From contig DEFA01000050.1 in the NCBI GenBank assembly GCA_002350525.1, positions 20,322 through 84,321 of the forward strand: a stretch of DNA of 64,000 nucleotides, given 5' to 3'. The notes below the pieces were generated by a model, which searched no databases, was not told the origin of the DNA, and saw nothing but the letters and a program-made list of their open reading frames with translations. How positions within the stretch are numbered: the first letter of the stretch is position 1; each line of letters starts with the position of its first letter. Origin of the DNA: Lachnospiraceae bacterium UBA2864. Lineage in GTDB: Bacteria; Bacillota; Clostridia; Lachnospirales; Lachnospiraceae. The translations under genes and the position numbers were made by a program. This document shows positions 52,193-61,313 of this stretch, piece by piece.

Positions 52193-53788
52193 TTACTCGT
52201 CTTCAGCTTCTTCATCATCAAGAGAATCATCCCTGTTCTTCTTGACCATAACGGTTATCTGTTTTCCTTCGATAACTTCCTCCGGATAAGTTATTACTAT
52301 ATCCCTCTGCTCAAGTCCCGATACAATCTCTGTATAGTAAACTCCGTTCTCTCCTATCTCTACCGGTGTCTTTACAACGGTATAACTTCCCGGCTCTGCT
52401 GCCGGCTTTGCCACATAAACGTACTTCTGACTTCCTTCATCTATTACACTTGTATATGGAACAGATAATCTGTCACCTATCTCATCTACTACTATCTCAA
52501 CCTTTGCTGTCATTCCGAGCATAAGACCGTTATTCTCAGTAACATCTATAACAGCTCTGTATCCCACTGCACCGGTTGCATCAGCCACTGCCGCATATCT
52601 TCCCGCTCCTCCGGATGCAGCCTCCTCATTGGCCTTAAAACGATATACCTTAGAGACAACTCCCTTTGCTCCGATGGAATCTATGGTATCCGAAAATATT
52701 TTTACCTCCTGACCTTCCTGAATCTTAAGTATATCCATCTCCTTGATAGAAACCTCTACACGAAGGTTCTTGTCATCTTCGATCTGCATGATATTCCCCT
52801 GCACAGGCATTCCTTCTATAGCCTTAATATCCGTAACCAGGCCGTCCTGTTCAGCTATGATAACACTATTACTTCTTTCCTCATATGCTGCGGCAAGCAT
52901 AGCTGCCATCTCTGAATATCCGCCTGCCTGGATCTTCTGAAGTTCCAGCTGATCACGGGCATTCTGAAGGCCTTCACCACTTGATGCCAACAGTTCATTA
53001 TAATTATCTACCGCAGTATCATATGCCGCCTTCATCTGATCGATCGCCGCTATATCAGATGCATACTCTGCAACAGTATTTCCAAGTTCTTCCAGATTCT
53101 CCTTGGCCTTCATCACTTCAACTTCCAACGCAGTCCGATCTGTCTTTATCGCATCAGTCAATGTGGCTTCAGTTACGCCTTCAGCCTCCAGTTCGGCATT
53201 AAGCGTCTTATAGAGTTCTTCCTGTTTTTTATACTCCTCCAGAGCAAGTTCATACACGGATTCAAGCGCATCCCTTCCCTTAACAGCATTTGTATACGCA
53301 CGTCTTGCGTTCTCAACAGCCTTTGCAGCCGAAGCAATAGCCGCATTCTGAGATCTTCCGGCATTCTGAAGTGCATGGTTAGACATTTCCAGCTGCTTGG
53401 CCTGAAGTCTGTCCGAGTCGGAAGCCTGTTCCTCAAGCTTACTGATATTCTTATCTATCTCCGTGGTATCTATCTCACAGAGTACATCCCCCTTCTTAAC
53501 ACTGTCTCCCAGTTCAACCTCAACAGTCTTAATCGGATAAGGAAGCGTTGTTGTAACCACATCAATATTCTTGCTTACTACAACTCCTTCTGTAGTTACA
53601 TAGTCTGACATATCGTGAAGAACATATTCCTGTGCCGACACCGGTGCCTGAGGTACCTGAACCGTCTCTTTTATAAAATGCATGCATGCACCTACTCCGC
53701 ATCCGATAACCGCAACAAGGACGACAAGTATTATTATCCACTTCACCGCCTTACTCTTCTTCTTTTTACCCTTATTCTGCTTTTCCAT
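52193..53788 (-). CDS. HlyD/MacA-type efflux adaptor
   Basis: A 531-residue membrane-fusion-type adaptor. One N-terminal helix (WIIILVVLVAVIGCGVGACM) anchors it; then come a lipoyl-like half, a long coiled-coil hairpin (about 110-275), the returning lipoyl half (SNSVIIAEQDGLVTDIKAIE), and beta-barrel domains (VSIKEMDILKIQEGQEVKI). An acidic tail (DSLDDEEAEDE) ends the protein. First gene of the adaptor-ATPase-permease operon. In Gram-positive bacteria such adaptors, without an outer-membrane partner, modulate MacB-like exporters. Confidence 0.9.
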   Translation of the reverse strand: MEKQNKGKKKKSKAVKWIIILVVLVAVIGCGVGACMHFIKETVQVPQAPVSAQEYVLHDMSDYVTTEGVVVSKNIDVVTTTLPYPIKTVEVELGDSVKKGDVLCEIDTTEIDKNISKLEEQASDSDRLQAKQLEMSNHALQNAGRSQNAAIASAAKAVENARRAYTNAVKGRDALESVYELALEEYKKQEELYKTLNAELEAEGVTEATLTDAIKTDRTALEVEVMKAKENLEELGNTVAEYASDIAAIDQMKAAYDTAVDNYNELLASSGEGLQNARDQLELQKIQAGGYSEMAAMLAAAYEERSNSVIIAEQDGLVTDIKAIEGMPVQGNIMQIEDDKNLRVEVSIKEMDILKIQEGQEVKIFSDTIDSIGAKGVVSKVYRFKANEEAASGGAGRYAAVADATGAVGYRAVIDVTENNGLMLGMTAKVEIVVDEIGDRLSVPYTSVIDEGSQKYVYVAKPAAEPGSYTVVKTPVEIGENGVYYTEIVSGLEQRDIVITYPEEVIEGKQITVMVKKNRDDSLDDEEAEDE

Positions 53789-53936
53789 TCCGGTTGCTCC
53801 TTACCCCAAACTTACAGTCTGCGACACAGCCACATAGTCATGTAAACCTAACATGTTTCGCCACAGACCAAGATTAATCTTACCATAGATTTAACGGAAA
53901 CTAAATAGCAAAAACAGCCAAAAAAAGCATACAAAA

Positions 53937-53972
53937 ACGGCAGATGCCAAACCATCCAAAAGCACCTGCCGT
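53937..53972 (-). terminator. Terminator of the double ABC operon
   Basis: ACGGCAGATGC and GCACCTGCCGT pair in an 11-bp stem with one mismatch, followed on the minus strand by TTTTTGTATGC. Confidence 0.8.
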
Positions 53973-54009
53973 CCGCGTCATAATCATCAATTATCCGAAA
54001 TGAGTCTGT

Positions 54010-55245
54010 TTATTCAGAAACTACTCTGAGCATATCCTGATATGCTTCATATATTTTCTCGTCATATCCGCTTACTGTCTTTTCAATCCTATCTCTGTCA
54101 TCTATCGTACCTACAACACCTCTGTCGGAAAGCTTGCTCATAAGATCATATGCATAATGATAATCGCTGAAATACTTTTCTCCCCAGGCATCCGTGCTGT
54201 CGCTGTTTCCCTTAAAGATATTCTCTACATGTCCGTCCTTAAATGTAATCTCCATATCCATGGTCTCATCCGACTGCTTGTAATATATTCTATAGGTTTC
54301 GATATCATCCAGACTGTACTCTGTTGTGCTTCCGTAATGATTAACCGTTATGGAATCTTCCTTCAGCACAACATTACTCTTTGAATATACATATGTATAT
54401 ACACCTGCAGTTCCGACTATAGTTACAAGTGCAAGGATTATTATTACATATCTTACCTTGATCCATGCCTGTACAAGCATTTCTCTGTCAGTATCCGTAA
54501 GAAAGAGGCAGAGTATGATAGCCGCAACAAACATTATGATCATGAGTATTCCCGTATTTGAAGTAATACATACTGCCGTACCGTCATCAAACCCTTTTAA
54601 AACCACTTTTGAACTGAAATAAGCAAGTGCAAGTGTTCCTAACATGATAAATGATACGCCGACAACAAATATACGTGCAAAGCTGTAAACACCCTTTATC
54701 AGTCCCATAACAACCTTAAACAGAAGTCCGACGCGATGGTTAAGTTCGAAAGCCGCTGCACGGTATCTTATAAATGCTGCGAGTCCCGGAACAACCATCA
54801 TTATTGCTGCAAAGAGAGCCGCATAAGTCATCGAGTAAAACTTAAATATGCCTGCTATACAGAGCAGTACGGATGATATGATCTGGGCAGGAAGCAGTCT
54901 TACATACAGTTCCTTAAAATACATTCCCATATCGAAGCTGTGGCTCTTCATGACTTCGATCAGACTCTCATTCCTGAGAAATGCTGCATCCTCTATCTTG
55001 CTTATATCCTTTGTTCTGTAAAACCTGATATATTTATCTATATACATGTTGACTGCTATTACCAGAAGCATTACAGCAAGTACTGTATTAAATGCAGACA
55101 GATTCTCCTTTGTAACACCTTCCGAATTCACGGAAATGCAGAACATAAGAACCGATGTTATCCATGTAACTATCCAGCCGAACAACTGTCTGTTGTTTCG
55201 TCCCATATAAGATATAAAATTTTTTATTATACCCTTGTTATCCAT
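54010..55245 (-). CDS. ABC-2-like membrane protein, partner of the second ATPase
   Basis: A 411-residue polytopic protein with about seven hydrophobic segments, two near residues 22-65, a cluster at 115-240 and one near 285, and an extracellular C-terminal part of about 120 residues. The general form resembles the membrane subunits of YtrC/D-type ABC transporters. It is encoded 24 bases after an ATPase gene and is the last gene of the GntR-linked operon. Substrate unknown. Confidence 0.65.
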   Translation of the reverse strand: MDNKGIIKNFISYMGRNNRQLFGWIVTWITSVLMFCISVNSEGVTKENLSAFNTVLAVMLLVIAVNMYIDKYIRFYRTKDISKIEDAAFLRNESLIEVMKSHSFDMGMYFKELYVRLLPAQIISSVLLCIAGIFKFYSMTYAALFAAIMMVVPGLAAFIRYRAAAFELNHRVGLLFKVVMGLIKGVYSFARIFVVGVSFIMLGTLALAYFSSKVVLKGFDDGTAVCITSNTGILMIIMFVAAIILCLFLTDTDREMLVQAWIKVRYVIIILALVTIVGTAGVYTYVYSKSNVVLKEDSITVNHYGSTTEYSLDDIETYRIYYKQSDETMDMEITFKDGHVENIFKGNSDSTDAWGEKYFSDYHYAYDLMSKLSDRGVVGTIDDRDRIEKTVSGYDEKIYEAYQDMLRVVSE

Positions 55246-55269
55246 AATCCTATCCTTTCAGTTCGTCCT

Positions 55270-55986
55270 TTATTTTCTGAATACATCTCTCAGCTGAGCA
55301 TTTCCGTCTTCTCCCAGAACTTCGAATCTCGTTCCGCTTGTTGTGATCCGACCGTCTTCCATAACATTTATATAATCAACCATATCCGAGATTTCATCCA
55401 ACAGATGCGTACTGAGGAGAATACCTATCTCATTATCCGATACACCCTTCTGCAGAATATCCAGAATATCAATCTTAAATACCGGATCTATATTTGCGAG
55501 CGGCTCGTCCAGGATTACATACTTCGGTCTTCTTGCCAGAGCAAATGCTATCTCAACCTTAACCTTCTCTCCCTTTGAGAGTTTTCCGAACAGTGATTCT
55601 CTTACCCGGTCCGCTCCCGCAAGCTTCATAAGGCTGTCGAAATATGTTTTGTCAAATGAAGGATAAAATCCGGACAGCATCTCTATATTATGATCTACCG
55701 TTAAGCCCTGAAGGCACCAGTTCTCTCCGATATAAGCCACATTCTGTCTGTACTCCGTTAAGTTATTCTTCGTGACCGGCTTTCCGTCCCACAGAAGTTC
55801 TCCCTTCTTGGGTTTCAGCATTCCGTACATAAGTGAAAGAAGCGTTGTCTTACCTGCTCCGTTCTTTCCGAGAAGGCATGATATATATCCCTTTTCAAGC
55901 TTCAGGGATGCATCCTTTACTTCGAACTTTTTTTCTTTCTTTGTTACGGAACCATATCTGAATTCCATATCTTTTATCTCTATCAT
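55270..55986 (-). CDS. ABC transporter ATPase (YtrB/YtrE-like), second of the operon
   Basis: A 238-residue ATPase with Walker A LGKNGAGKTT, the shortened signature LSKGEKVK, Walker B KYVILDEPLANIDP and the H-loop LSTHLLDEI. LSKGE in place of LSGGQ is normal for YtrB-like ATPases. It should pair with the 411-residue membrane protein downstream. It follows the GntR gene by about 30 bases. Confidence 0.92.
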   Translation of the reverse strand: MIEIKDMEFRYGSVTKKEKKFEVKDASLKLEKGYISCLLGKNGAGKTTLLSLMYGMLKPKKGELLWDGKPVTKNNLTEYRQNVAYIGENWCLQGLTVDHNIEMLSGFYPSFDKTYFDSLMKLAGADRVRESLFGKLSKGEKVKVEIAFALARRPKYVILDEPLANIDPVFKIDILDILQKGVSDNEIGILLSTHLLDEISDMVDYINVMEDGRITTSGTRFEVLGEDGNAQLRDVFRK

Positions 55987-56017
55987 GACCGTTTCCTTTC
56001 AATTCTATACCATGTCA

Positions 56018-56386
56018 TCAATCCCAGAGAATTGACAGCATATCCACCGCTTCGTCCTTCGTCATTCCCGATCCCTTTGCTGCATCCACCCATTCGCTGA
56101 GTCTCTCCTCAAGTCCCAGAGTTTTCTTCTCCTTCATATACTGAAGATCGGGATTATCAACATAGAAACCCTTTCCCTGAACCGAATATATCATTCCTTC
56201 TTTTTCCAGGTCTTCATATGCTCTCTTTACGGTTATTACGCTTATCTTTGAATCTGCTGCCAGAGATCTTATGGAAGGAAGGCTCTCTCCCTCCCTAAGA
56301 ACTCCGCTGACTATCATATCCTTTATCTGCCTCTCTATCTGTTCGTATATAGGAAGTCCGCTTTTAGTCTGTACGTTTATGTTCAT
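56018..56386 (-). CDS. GntR family regulator (YtrA subfamily)
   Basis: A 122-residue repressor with the winged helix typical of GntR proteins (LPIYEQIERQIKDMIVSGVL, LPSIRSLAADSKISVITVKR) and only a short C-terminal helical part in place of a large effector domain, which marks the YtrA subfamily. It lies within the operon it probably regulates: YtrA-type proteins repress their own ABC operons and respond to cell-envelope stress such as lipid II-binding antibiotics. Its gene overlaps the end of the upstream membrane-protein gene by four bases. Confidence 0.93.
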   Translation of the reverse strand: MNINVQTKSGLPIYEQIERQIKDMIVSGVLREGESLPSIRSLAADSKISVITVKRAYEDLEKEGMIYSVQGKGFYVDNPDLQYMKEKKTLGLEERLSEWVDAAKGSGMTKDEAVDMLSILWD

Positions 56387-57081
56387 GCCATACCTCCTTT
56401 CGCACGCTGCATCTTCTCTGCTCCCGATTCGAAGTCTGAAATCTTCCAGTTCTTATATCTTATGAAACAATTAATGATCATCACAAGCGCTGCCGCAAGC
56501 ATTATTGCCACATGTATCCATTCTATACCTACGCTATGGAAAAAACCGTTCTTCGGTGCCCGCATCGCTTGAATCGCATATACAAAGAATGTAATAAGTG
56601 CAGCGCCGTTAATTATATATTCGGTTTTATTCGTAATAAGCTTAAACTTAGTACTCTTTTTTTCGATTATCTGATCAAGGAAATTTGCGTATAAGAATAC
56701 CATCTGAAGTATGAAGAAAGCTATATACATATAAGGTCTTGTAAGAATCGTTTCAGGTGTTGTAAAAGGCGTCTTTAATATAAATATAAGAGCATAACTC
56801 ATAACTCCGAGAATAAAATATCTCAGCCATACCATATTTATCCTTGTAAGTCTTCTCATCTTAAACTCATCATCCGTAAAAGGAATGATTCTTTCTGCTT
56901 CCGTCGGAAATGTGGTTCCCAATGAGAAAGCCTGTCCCATTACCATGAAGCACCACTGTGCACTTCCCGCATATAATATGATTGCCACAAATAAAATTCT
57001 TACCACCCATAATATCGGTCTGTTTCTGAATGCTGTTTTTTCCTGCCTGAAATAATCTTTTACATGGGAGAAATTATTCAT
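56383..57081 (-). CDS. Membrane protein, partner of the first ATPase
   Basis: A 232-residue protein with about five hydrophobic segments (for example WVVRILFVAIILYAGSAQWC and YFILGVMSYALIFIL) and basic loops. It is encoded between an ATPase and the GntR regulator and overlaps both, so it is probably the membrane subunit of the first ABC transporter. No family motif recognised; substrate unknown. Confidence 0.65.
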   Translation of the reverse strand: MNNFSHVKDYFRQEKTAFRNRPILWVVRILFVAIILYAGSAQWCFMVMGQAFSLGTTFPTEAERIIPFTDDEFKMRRLTRINMVWLRYFILGVMSYALIFILKTPFTTPETILTRPYMYIAFFILQMVFLYANFLDQIIEKKSTKFKLITNKTEYIINGAALITFFVYAIQAMRAPKNGFFHSVGIEWIHVAIMLAAALVMIINCFIRYKNWKISDFESGAEKMQRAKGGMA

Positions 57082-57976
57082 TAGCTGCCTCCTCCTTTTC
57101 TATAAAGTACATTATCTCCTGAAGATCCGGGAATCTCAGTTCGCCGAGCATTTCTGCCGGAAGGCTATCCTCAAATCTTCCGTCTTCCTTATAAAGCATA
57201 TATTCGTTATGAGATTCTCTGATTCTGGAACCTTTTACCATCTCGCCCGGAATACTAACGGCCGCATCCCTGTCTACCGATATGATTCTGTACTTGTCTT
57301 TCAGTTCATCTATTCCGCCGAAATATCTTCTAAAACCGCTTGTCTCATTTCTTCCTATCCACAGCAGCTGATCCGCTATATGCTCCAGTTCCGTAACAAG
57401 GTGACTGGATATGATGACCGAGCTTGTCTCATCTTCAACAAAGCTTCTTACTTTATCATAGAATCTGTCTCTGAATTCAGCATCCAGATTACCTGCCGGT
57501 TCATCCATGATATACAGCTTTGCCGGATAGCTTTCGGCAAATGCGAGCTGCACTCTGAGGAGCTGTCCTTTCGATAAGTTTTCCAATGCCGCTTTCTTCG
57601 GAACCTCATATTCCTTTAAAAGCTTCTTATATTTTTCAAGATCAAACCCTTCATAATAGAATCCGTATCTCTCACCTACTTCATAAGTGTACATATTCAT
57701 ATTGAACGGGCAGTCCTGAAGAATGTATGCCAGACTGCTCTTATACTCTTTCATATTCTTGGTGAAATGCATGTCTCCGATCTGTATATCTCCCGTATCT
57801 TCAGGGTCGATATCTAATCTATAGCTTCCAAGCAGTGTTCTGAGAAGGGTGGTTTTTCCGGATCCGTTAATGCCGATAACCCCGAGTATCGTTCCCGGTT
57901 CAATCGTAAAACATATATCCTTCAATGTATATTTATCAAGCTTCTTTGTAAGATGCTCACATTTAAACGTTTTCAT
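57074..57976 (-). CDS. ABC transporter ATPase, first gene of the operon
   Basis: A 300-residue ATPase with Walker A GINGSGKTT, signature LSKGQLLR, Walker B KLYIMDEPAGNLDA and the H-loop ISSHLVTEL, followed by a C-terminal region of about 80 residues. The same LSKGQ variant as its paralog points to the YtrB class. Promoter-proximal gene of the operon. The upstream region contains a repeated ACAGT sequence that may be the GntR site. Confidence 0.92.
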   Translation of the reverse strand: MKTFKCEHLTKKLDKYTLKDICFTIEPGTILGVIGINGSGKTTLLRTLLGSYRLDIDPEDTGDIQIGDMHFTKNMKEYKSSLAYILQDCPFNMNMYTYEVGERYGFYYEGFDLEKYKKLLKEYEVPKKAALENLSKGQLLRVQLAFAESYPAKLYIMDEPAGNLDAEFRDRFYDKVRSFVEDETSSVIISSHLVTELEHIADQLLWIGRNETSGFRRYFGGIDELKDKYRIISVDRDAAVSIPGEMVKGSRIRESHNEYMLYKEDGRFEDSLPAEMLGELRFPDLQEIMYFIEKEEAANE

Positions 57977-58017
57977 AACAAACCTCCGTTCGTGTCATTT
58001 GTTTACCGCTTCGATAT

Positions 58018-58047
58018 ACACAGTATACACAGTTATATACAGTGTGT
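58018..58047. promoter_or_regulatory. Candidate GntR (YtrA) operator
   Basis: An imperfect dyad with ACACAGTATA on the left and TATACAGTGTGT on the right, containing three ACAGT units at 10-12-base spacing, upstream of the first ATPase gene. Confidence 0.45.
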
Positions 58048-58061
58048 CAACAAAAAAATAC

Positions 58062-58089
58062 GACAGATTGAAAATTTTTTCAATCTGTC
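58062..58089 (-). terminator. Terminator upstream of the double ABC operon
   Basis: GACAGATTGAAAA and TTTTTTCAATCTGTC pair in a 13-bp stem, followed on the minus strand by GTATTTTTTTG; it ends the 132-residue protein gene. Confidence 0.85.
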
Positions 58090-58095
58090 ATATTT

Positions 58096-58494
58096 TTACG
58101 CAAGTTTCTTGAAGCCGTATATCTGATATTCCTCATCCAGCTTCATTATACAAGGAACGAATTTCCCTGCCTGAATTCCCTTTTCTTTAAGCTCCTCTGA
58201 TGAAAGCTTTGCCGTCTGGCTGTAAAACTCATTTCTTGGTGTATTGTGGAAGATTATGAATGCCTTCGCCTTGGAACCATTATCAGTAATATCCGCAACA
58301 TATCCCTTTGTTGTATAAAGATTCTTTCCTTCCTTGGAAGGAAGATATAACTCTTTCTTGATCTGATACTTAGCTTCCTCAGAGACCTTAGTCATAAGCT
58401 CTTCCAGATTGGCGTTTTCCTTCTTTGCAAAAAAGTAAAATACTATAAAAAGTATAGCACAAGGAATCATCGCCCATGGTAAATAAGCTAGCAT
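58096..58494 (-). CDS. Small membrane-anchored hypothetical protein
   Basis: A 132-residue protein with one N-terminal hydrophobic helix (YLPWAMIPCAILFIVFYFFA), then a helical stretch and a small beta-rich domain (TTKGYVADITDNGSKAKAFI). No family recognised. It is transcribed alone, with a terminator after it. The helix may be an anchor; there is no lipobox. Confidence 0.6.
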   Translation of the reverse strand: MLAYLPWAMIPCAILFIVFYFFAKKENANLEELMTKVSEEAKYQIKKELYLPSKEGKNLYTTKGYVADITDNGSKAKAFIIFHNTPRNEFYSQTAKLSSEELKEKGIQAGKFVPCIMKLDEEYQIYGFKKLA

Positions 58495-58634
58495 ATTATT
58501 TATCCCCCTTTGATAAAAAAATGCAAACGACTCTGTCCTTACCTTAACCGTCGCCGTTATTCTAGCATTAAATTATTAAGGTGTCAAAATACCGGCCCTT
58601 AAGACTTTATTAATTTAAGATATAATACAACGCT

Positions 58635-59288
58635 CTATAACACAAAAAGCAATACGATGATCGGCAGTGCCTTTCTGAAATCTTTGTTCACGAACATATA
58701 TGCCGCTCCAAACAGGAATCCGCCCATAGCAGACAGAATTCCGACACCTAAACTTCCTTTAGTAAATATATGCATCAGTCCCCATGTAAGTCCAAGAATA
58801 ATTCCGCCATACGGAATCCTCTCATTCTTAAACCATTTCTCACAGGCAATCTGTCCGAACACTATTACCAATGCGATGAGGAATCCCTCTGCCGCATAAT
58901 ATATATACTGAAATGTAAACAGCAGCGGTCCTCTCGACTTCCATTCTTTTATAACCTTGAAGCCGTTCCAGTCAAAATACTTCGCTGCGATATTTACCAC
59001 AAAGCATACAGCAATCGCTATATACTGCCATGCCTTCATCTTTTCCCGATGGTTCCAAATATCATAACCCGTTGTTCGTTTGCCTATATATATAACCAGA
59101 ATTCCTGCTGCCACCCATAGGATGATTATAATTATCCAGTGAATAATGCTCTGTGACACCGTAAGATGCTTTGTGTCCAGTCCGATCTTACCTTCGATAA
59201 ATACAAGCAGTAATTCCAGCGCAAATGCCGCACATGCATATAATGCACACCATAAATAGTCAAATCCCGTAGCTTTCCTGTTGTCCAT
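58635..59288 (-). CDS. Polytopic membrane protein, possibly CPBP-like
   Basis: A 217-residue protein with about six hydrophobic segments. The C-terminal half (YYAAEGFLIALVIVFGQIAC with WGLMHIFTKGS) recalls CPBP/Abi family intramembrane proteases, with Glu and His where two of the active-site residues would lie, but the usual EExxxR motif is not present. If related, it may be an inactive or divergent member. It lies between two single genes; function unknown. Confidence 0.5.
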   Translation of the reverse strand: MDNRKATGFDYLWCALYACAAFALELLLVFIEGKIGLDTKHLTVSQSIIHWIIIIILWVAAGILVIYIGKRTTGYDIWNHREKMKAWQYIAIAVCFVVNIAAKYFDWNGFKVIKEWKSRGPLLFTFQYIYYAAEGFLIALVIVFGQIACEKWFKNERIPYGGIILGLTWGLMHIFTKGSLGVGILSAMGGFLFGAAYMFVNKDFRKALPIIVLLFVL

Positions 59289-59333
59289 TTAGAAACCATC
59301 CTCCCAAGTCTTTACTATAATGTTATGTTTCTG

Positions 59334-60224
59334 TTAATTTAACTTGTTAAGTGTAACATTTCCCGAAGAAGTGTCAACCCTAAACTTACTTGTTCCCTTT
59401 CCGCATTTATATGTATCTTCTTTTTTCTCAAAAGGAAGATCATAAGAAACATTTCCGCTTGCTGTATCAATTTCCGCTGTAATATCCGCATTTTCCGGAA
59501 GGTAGAGTTTCACCTGACCTGATGATGCCTCAATATCCGCTGTCTCCGGTACTGTTTCAAGACGGAACTCATTATCTCCGCTGGATGTATCCGTATGTAT
59601 AGTTTTTATACTCTCTGCATTTACAGTGATGTCGCCTGAACTTGCATTAGCCACAAACTTCTCTATGCTTTCCGCATCAACGCTGATGCTTCCCGATGAA
59701 GTATCAGCCAGGATCTCATCACTGTTTCCTGTCTGTGTAAGATTGATATTTCCTGATGAAGCATCGAAATCAAACTTCTTTGCGGAGCAATCAACATCAA
59801 CATCTCCCGATGACATATCGAAGATGATCTTATCGTAATCCACATCGTCCGGAACCGTTACCACAAGCTTTTTGTCGAGGTTATTCAGATTAAGCCCTTT
59901 ACCTGATTCACAGAACTTGATATGAAGAGTTTTTCCGTCAACCCAGGTATGAACCTTTAACTTATCATTCAGCTTCTTCCCCGCGGTTTCTTCGATAGTG
60001 ATCACATCCGTATCCGCTTTAACAAGCTTCACATCTCCCGAAATGTAATCTATATCGATCGTATCAATCTCATCCGAAATCTCTGCATCTCCTACTGCGT
60101 ATTTTTCCGCATGATCATAAATATAAGATGATCTCATTCCAAAGCCGAATCCGCATCCCGAAAACTGTCCGATAGCTGCGGCAAGTAATACTCCGCAAAG
60201 TAAACCTCTGTAATTCTTTCTCAT
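59334..60224 (-). CDS. DUF4097-type beta-helix lipoprotein
   Basis: A 296-residue lipoprotein (lipobox GQFSGC, Cys24) whose mature part is a chain of short repeated strands with the phrases DMSSGDVDVDC, DASSGNINL, DTSSGSISV and NASSGDITV about every 18-22 residues. This is the form of DUF4097 proteins, predicted to fold as a right-handed beta-helix. Their role is not established; many are linked to envelope stress systems. It stands alone on the minus strand, its stop directly followed by the next intergenic region. Confidence 0.8.
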   Translation of the reverse strand: MRKNYRGLLCGVLLAAAIGQFSGCGFGFGMRSSYIYDHAEKYAVGDAEISDEIDTIDIDYISGDVKLVKADTDVITIEETAGKKLNDKLKVHTWVDGKTLHIKFCESGKGLNLNNLDKKLVVTVPDDVDYDKIIFDMSSGDVDVDCSAKKFDFDASSGNINLTQTGNSDEILADTSSGSISVDAESIEKFVANASSGDITVNAESIKTIHTDTSSGDNEFRLETVPETADIEASSGQVKLYLPENADITAEIDTASGNVSYDLPFEKKEDTYKCGKGTSKFRVDTSSGNVTLNKLN

Positions 60225-60363
60225 AATAGTACCTCCATCGTATTATATCTTTCGCCCCATTTCCGTGGGCTTCTTATCTTTTCGATGGTGATAATTTATC
60301 ATCAGTAAGTTAATTGGTCTTTTAAAGAACATTAAAAATAGATTAATTAGGGTCTTTTGCATT

Positions 60364-60459
60364 TCAAAGTCGTTTAAGCAGACAAACGGTCTCGACGTCG
60401 TTTTCGTTGAGCAACACCTTGCCACATTCTTCAGCGTCATAATCTACGCGGAATTTAAT
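60364..60459 (-). CDS. Possible 31-codon peptide or frameshifted extension after KilA-N gene
   Basis: In the +1 frame relative to the KilA-N gene, 31 sense codons (beginning IKFRVDYDAEEC and ending CLLKRL) run from an ATT that overlaps the KilA-N stop in ATTAA. GGGAGG lies upstream. There is no ATG in this frame. It may be a small protein with an ATT or CTG start, a frameshifted tail, or remnant coding sequence. Confidence 0.3.
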   Translation of the reverse strand: MKFRVDYDAEECGKVLLNENDVETVCLLKRL

Positions 60460-61312
60460 CAGAATCGCCTCCCGGCAGTTGTTTTATACCATCCAGACTT
60501 ACCATGGACAGTGTCTTCATCTGCTTAACAGCAAGTTCTCTAAGCAACACTATCCTTTCTGACATTGTTTTGCCCTGTCCAATCAGGATTGCGTTATAGC
60601 TTTCCATATTTGCCAGAACAAGAAGCTGGTTCAACTCCGCTTCATCGCGAATATTCCCATTCCTTCTGGGATTCTCATCTCTCCACTGCTTTGCAGTTTT
60701 GCCGAAAAGAACGACATTAAGCATATCCGCTTCATTGGCATACTTGTATGAAATCTGTTCCGGTGTCAGTTCCGGCGGTATCAGATAATCCTTGATCGCG
60801 TCGGTATGGATACGATAATTCAGTTTGGCTATCTCACGATTCAGATTCCAGTTAAGGGATAGGCGGTTGTTTTCATCCTTCTTAAGCCTCTGATAATCTT
60901 CAATAATATACAGTTTAAACTCCGAGGATATCCAAGAAGCAAACTCAAACGCAATATCTCGGTGAGCATAGGTGGCTGCATATCTCCCCTGTTTACTGAC
61001 AATTCCTTTCGCTCCAGTTACTTCTATCCATCGTTTTGGAGTCATTACAAATCCATTATCACCCGCTTCATTTTTAATTGCCTCGAATTCGAGGCAATTA
61101 AAGCTTGGATTATGTAATATTTCCCATAGCCCGATGAATGATATTGTGCTTCGATTCCTCATCCAGTTTTGAATAACATATCCAGGATACTCTCCCTCTC
61201 GCTTCTTTGCGATATCGGTCAGGGAAATATACTCGTTTTCATAATCACTTGTATAAATCCCAATATCTATACCATCGGCATGTATAATATCTTTCTTTAT
61301 CGTCTTCGGCAT
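60455..61312 (-). CDS. KilA-N domain protein
   Basis: A 285-residue DNA-binding-type protein. The KilA-N domain takes up about residues 20-125 (EYISLTDIAKKREGEYPGYV, WIEVTGAKGIVSKQGRYAAT, AFEFASWISSEFKLYIIEDY), a fold found in phage antirepressors and bacterial accessory genes. The helical C-terminal part carries KYANEADMLNVVLFGKTAKQW. The start follows GGGGAGGTG, which lies in the end of the upstream gene. It is the third gene of an HTH/unknown/KilA-N run. A role in phage antirepression or defence is possible, but no other phage genes are visible. Confidence 0.88.
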   Translation of the reverse strand: MPKTIKKDIIHADGIDIGIYTSDYENEYISLTDIAKKREGEYPGYVIQNWMRNRSTISFIGLWEILHNPSFNCLEFEAIKNEAGDNGFVMTPKRWIEVTGAKGIVSKQGRYAATYAHRDIAFEFASWISSEFKLYIIEDYQRLKKDENNRLSLNWNLNREIAKLNYRIHTDAIKDYLIPPELTPEQISYKYANEADMLNVVLFGKTAKQWRDENPRRNGNIRDEAELNQLLVLANMESYNAILIGQGKTMSERIVLLRELAVKQMKTLSMVSLDGIKQLPGGDSD

Positions 61313-61313
61313 A

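Noticed and set aside
60243..60440. 65-codon minus-strand frame between DUF4097 and KilA-N genes
   Set aside because: No ribosome binding site, basic low-information composition, and it overlaps a better-looking frame at 60364-60459.
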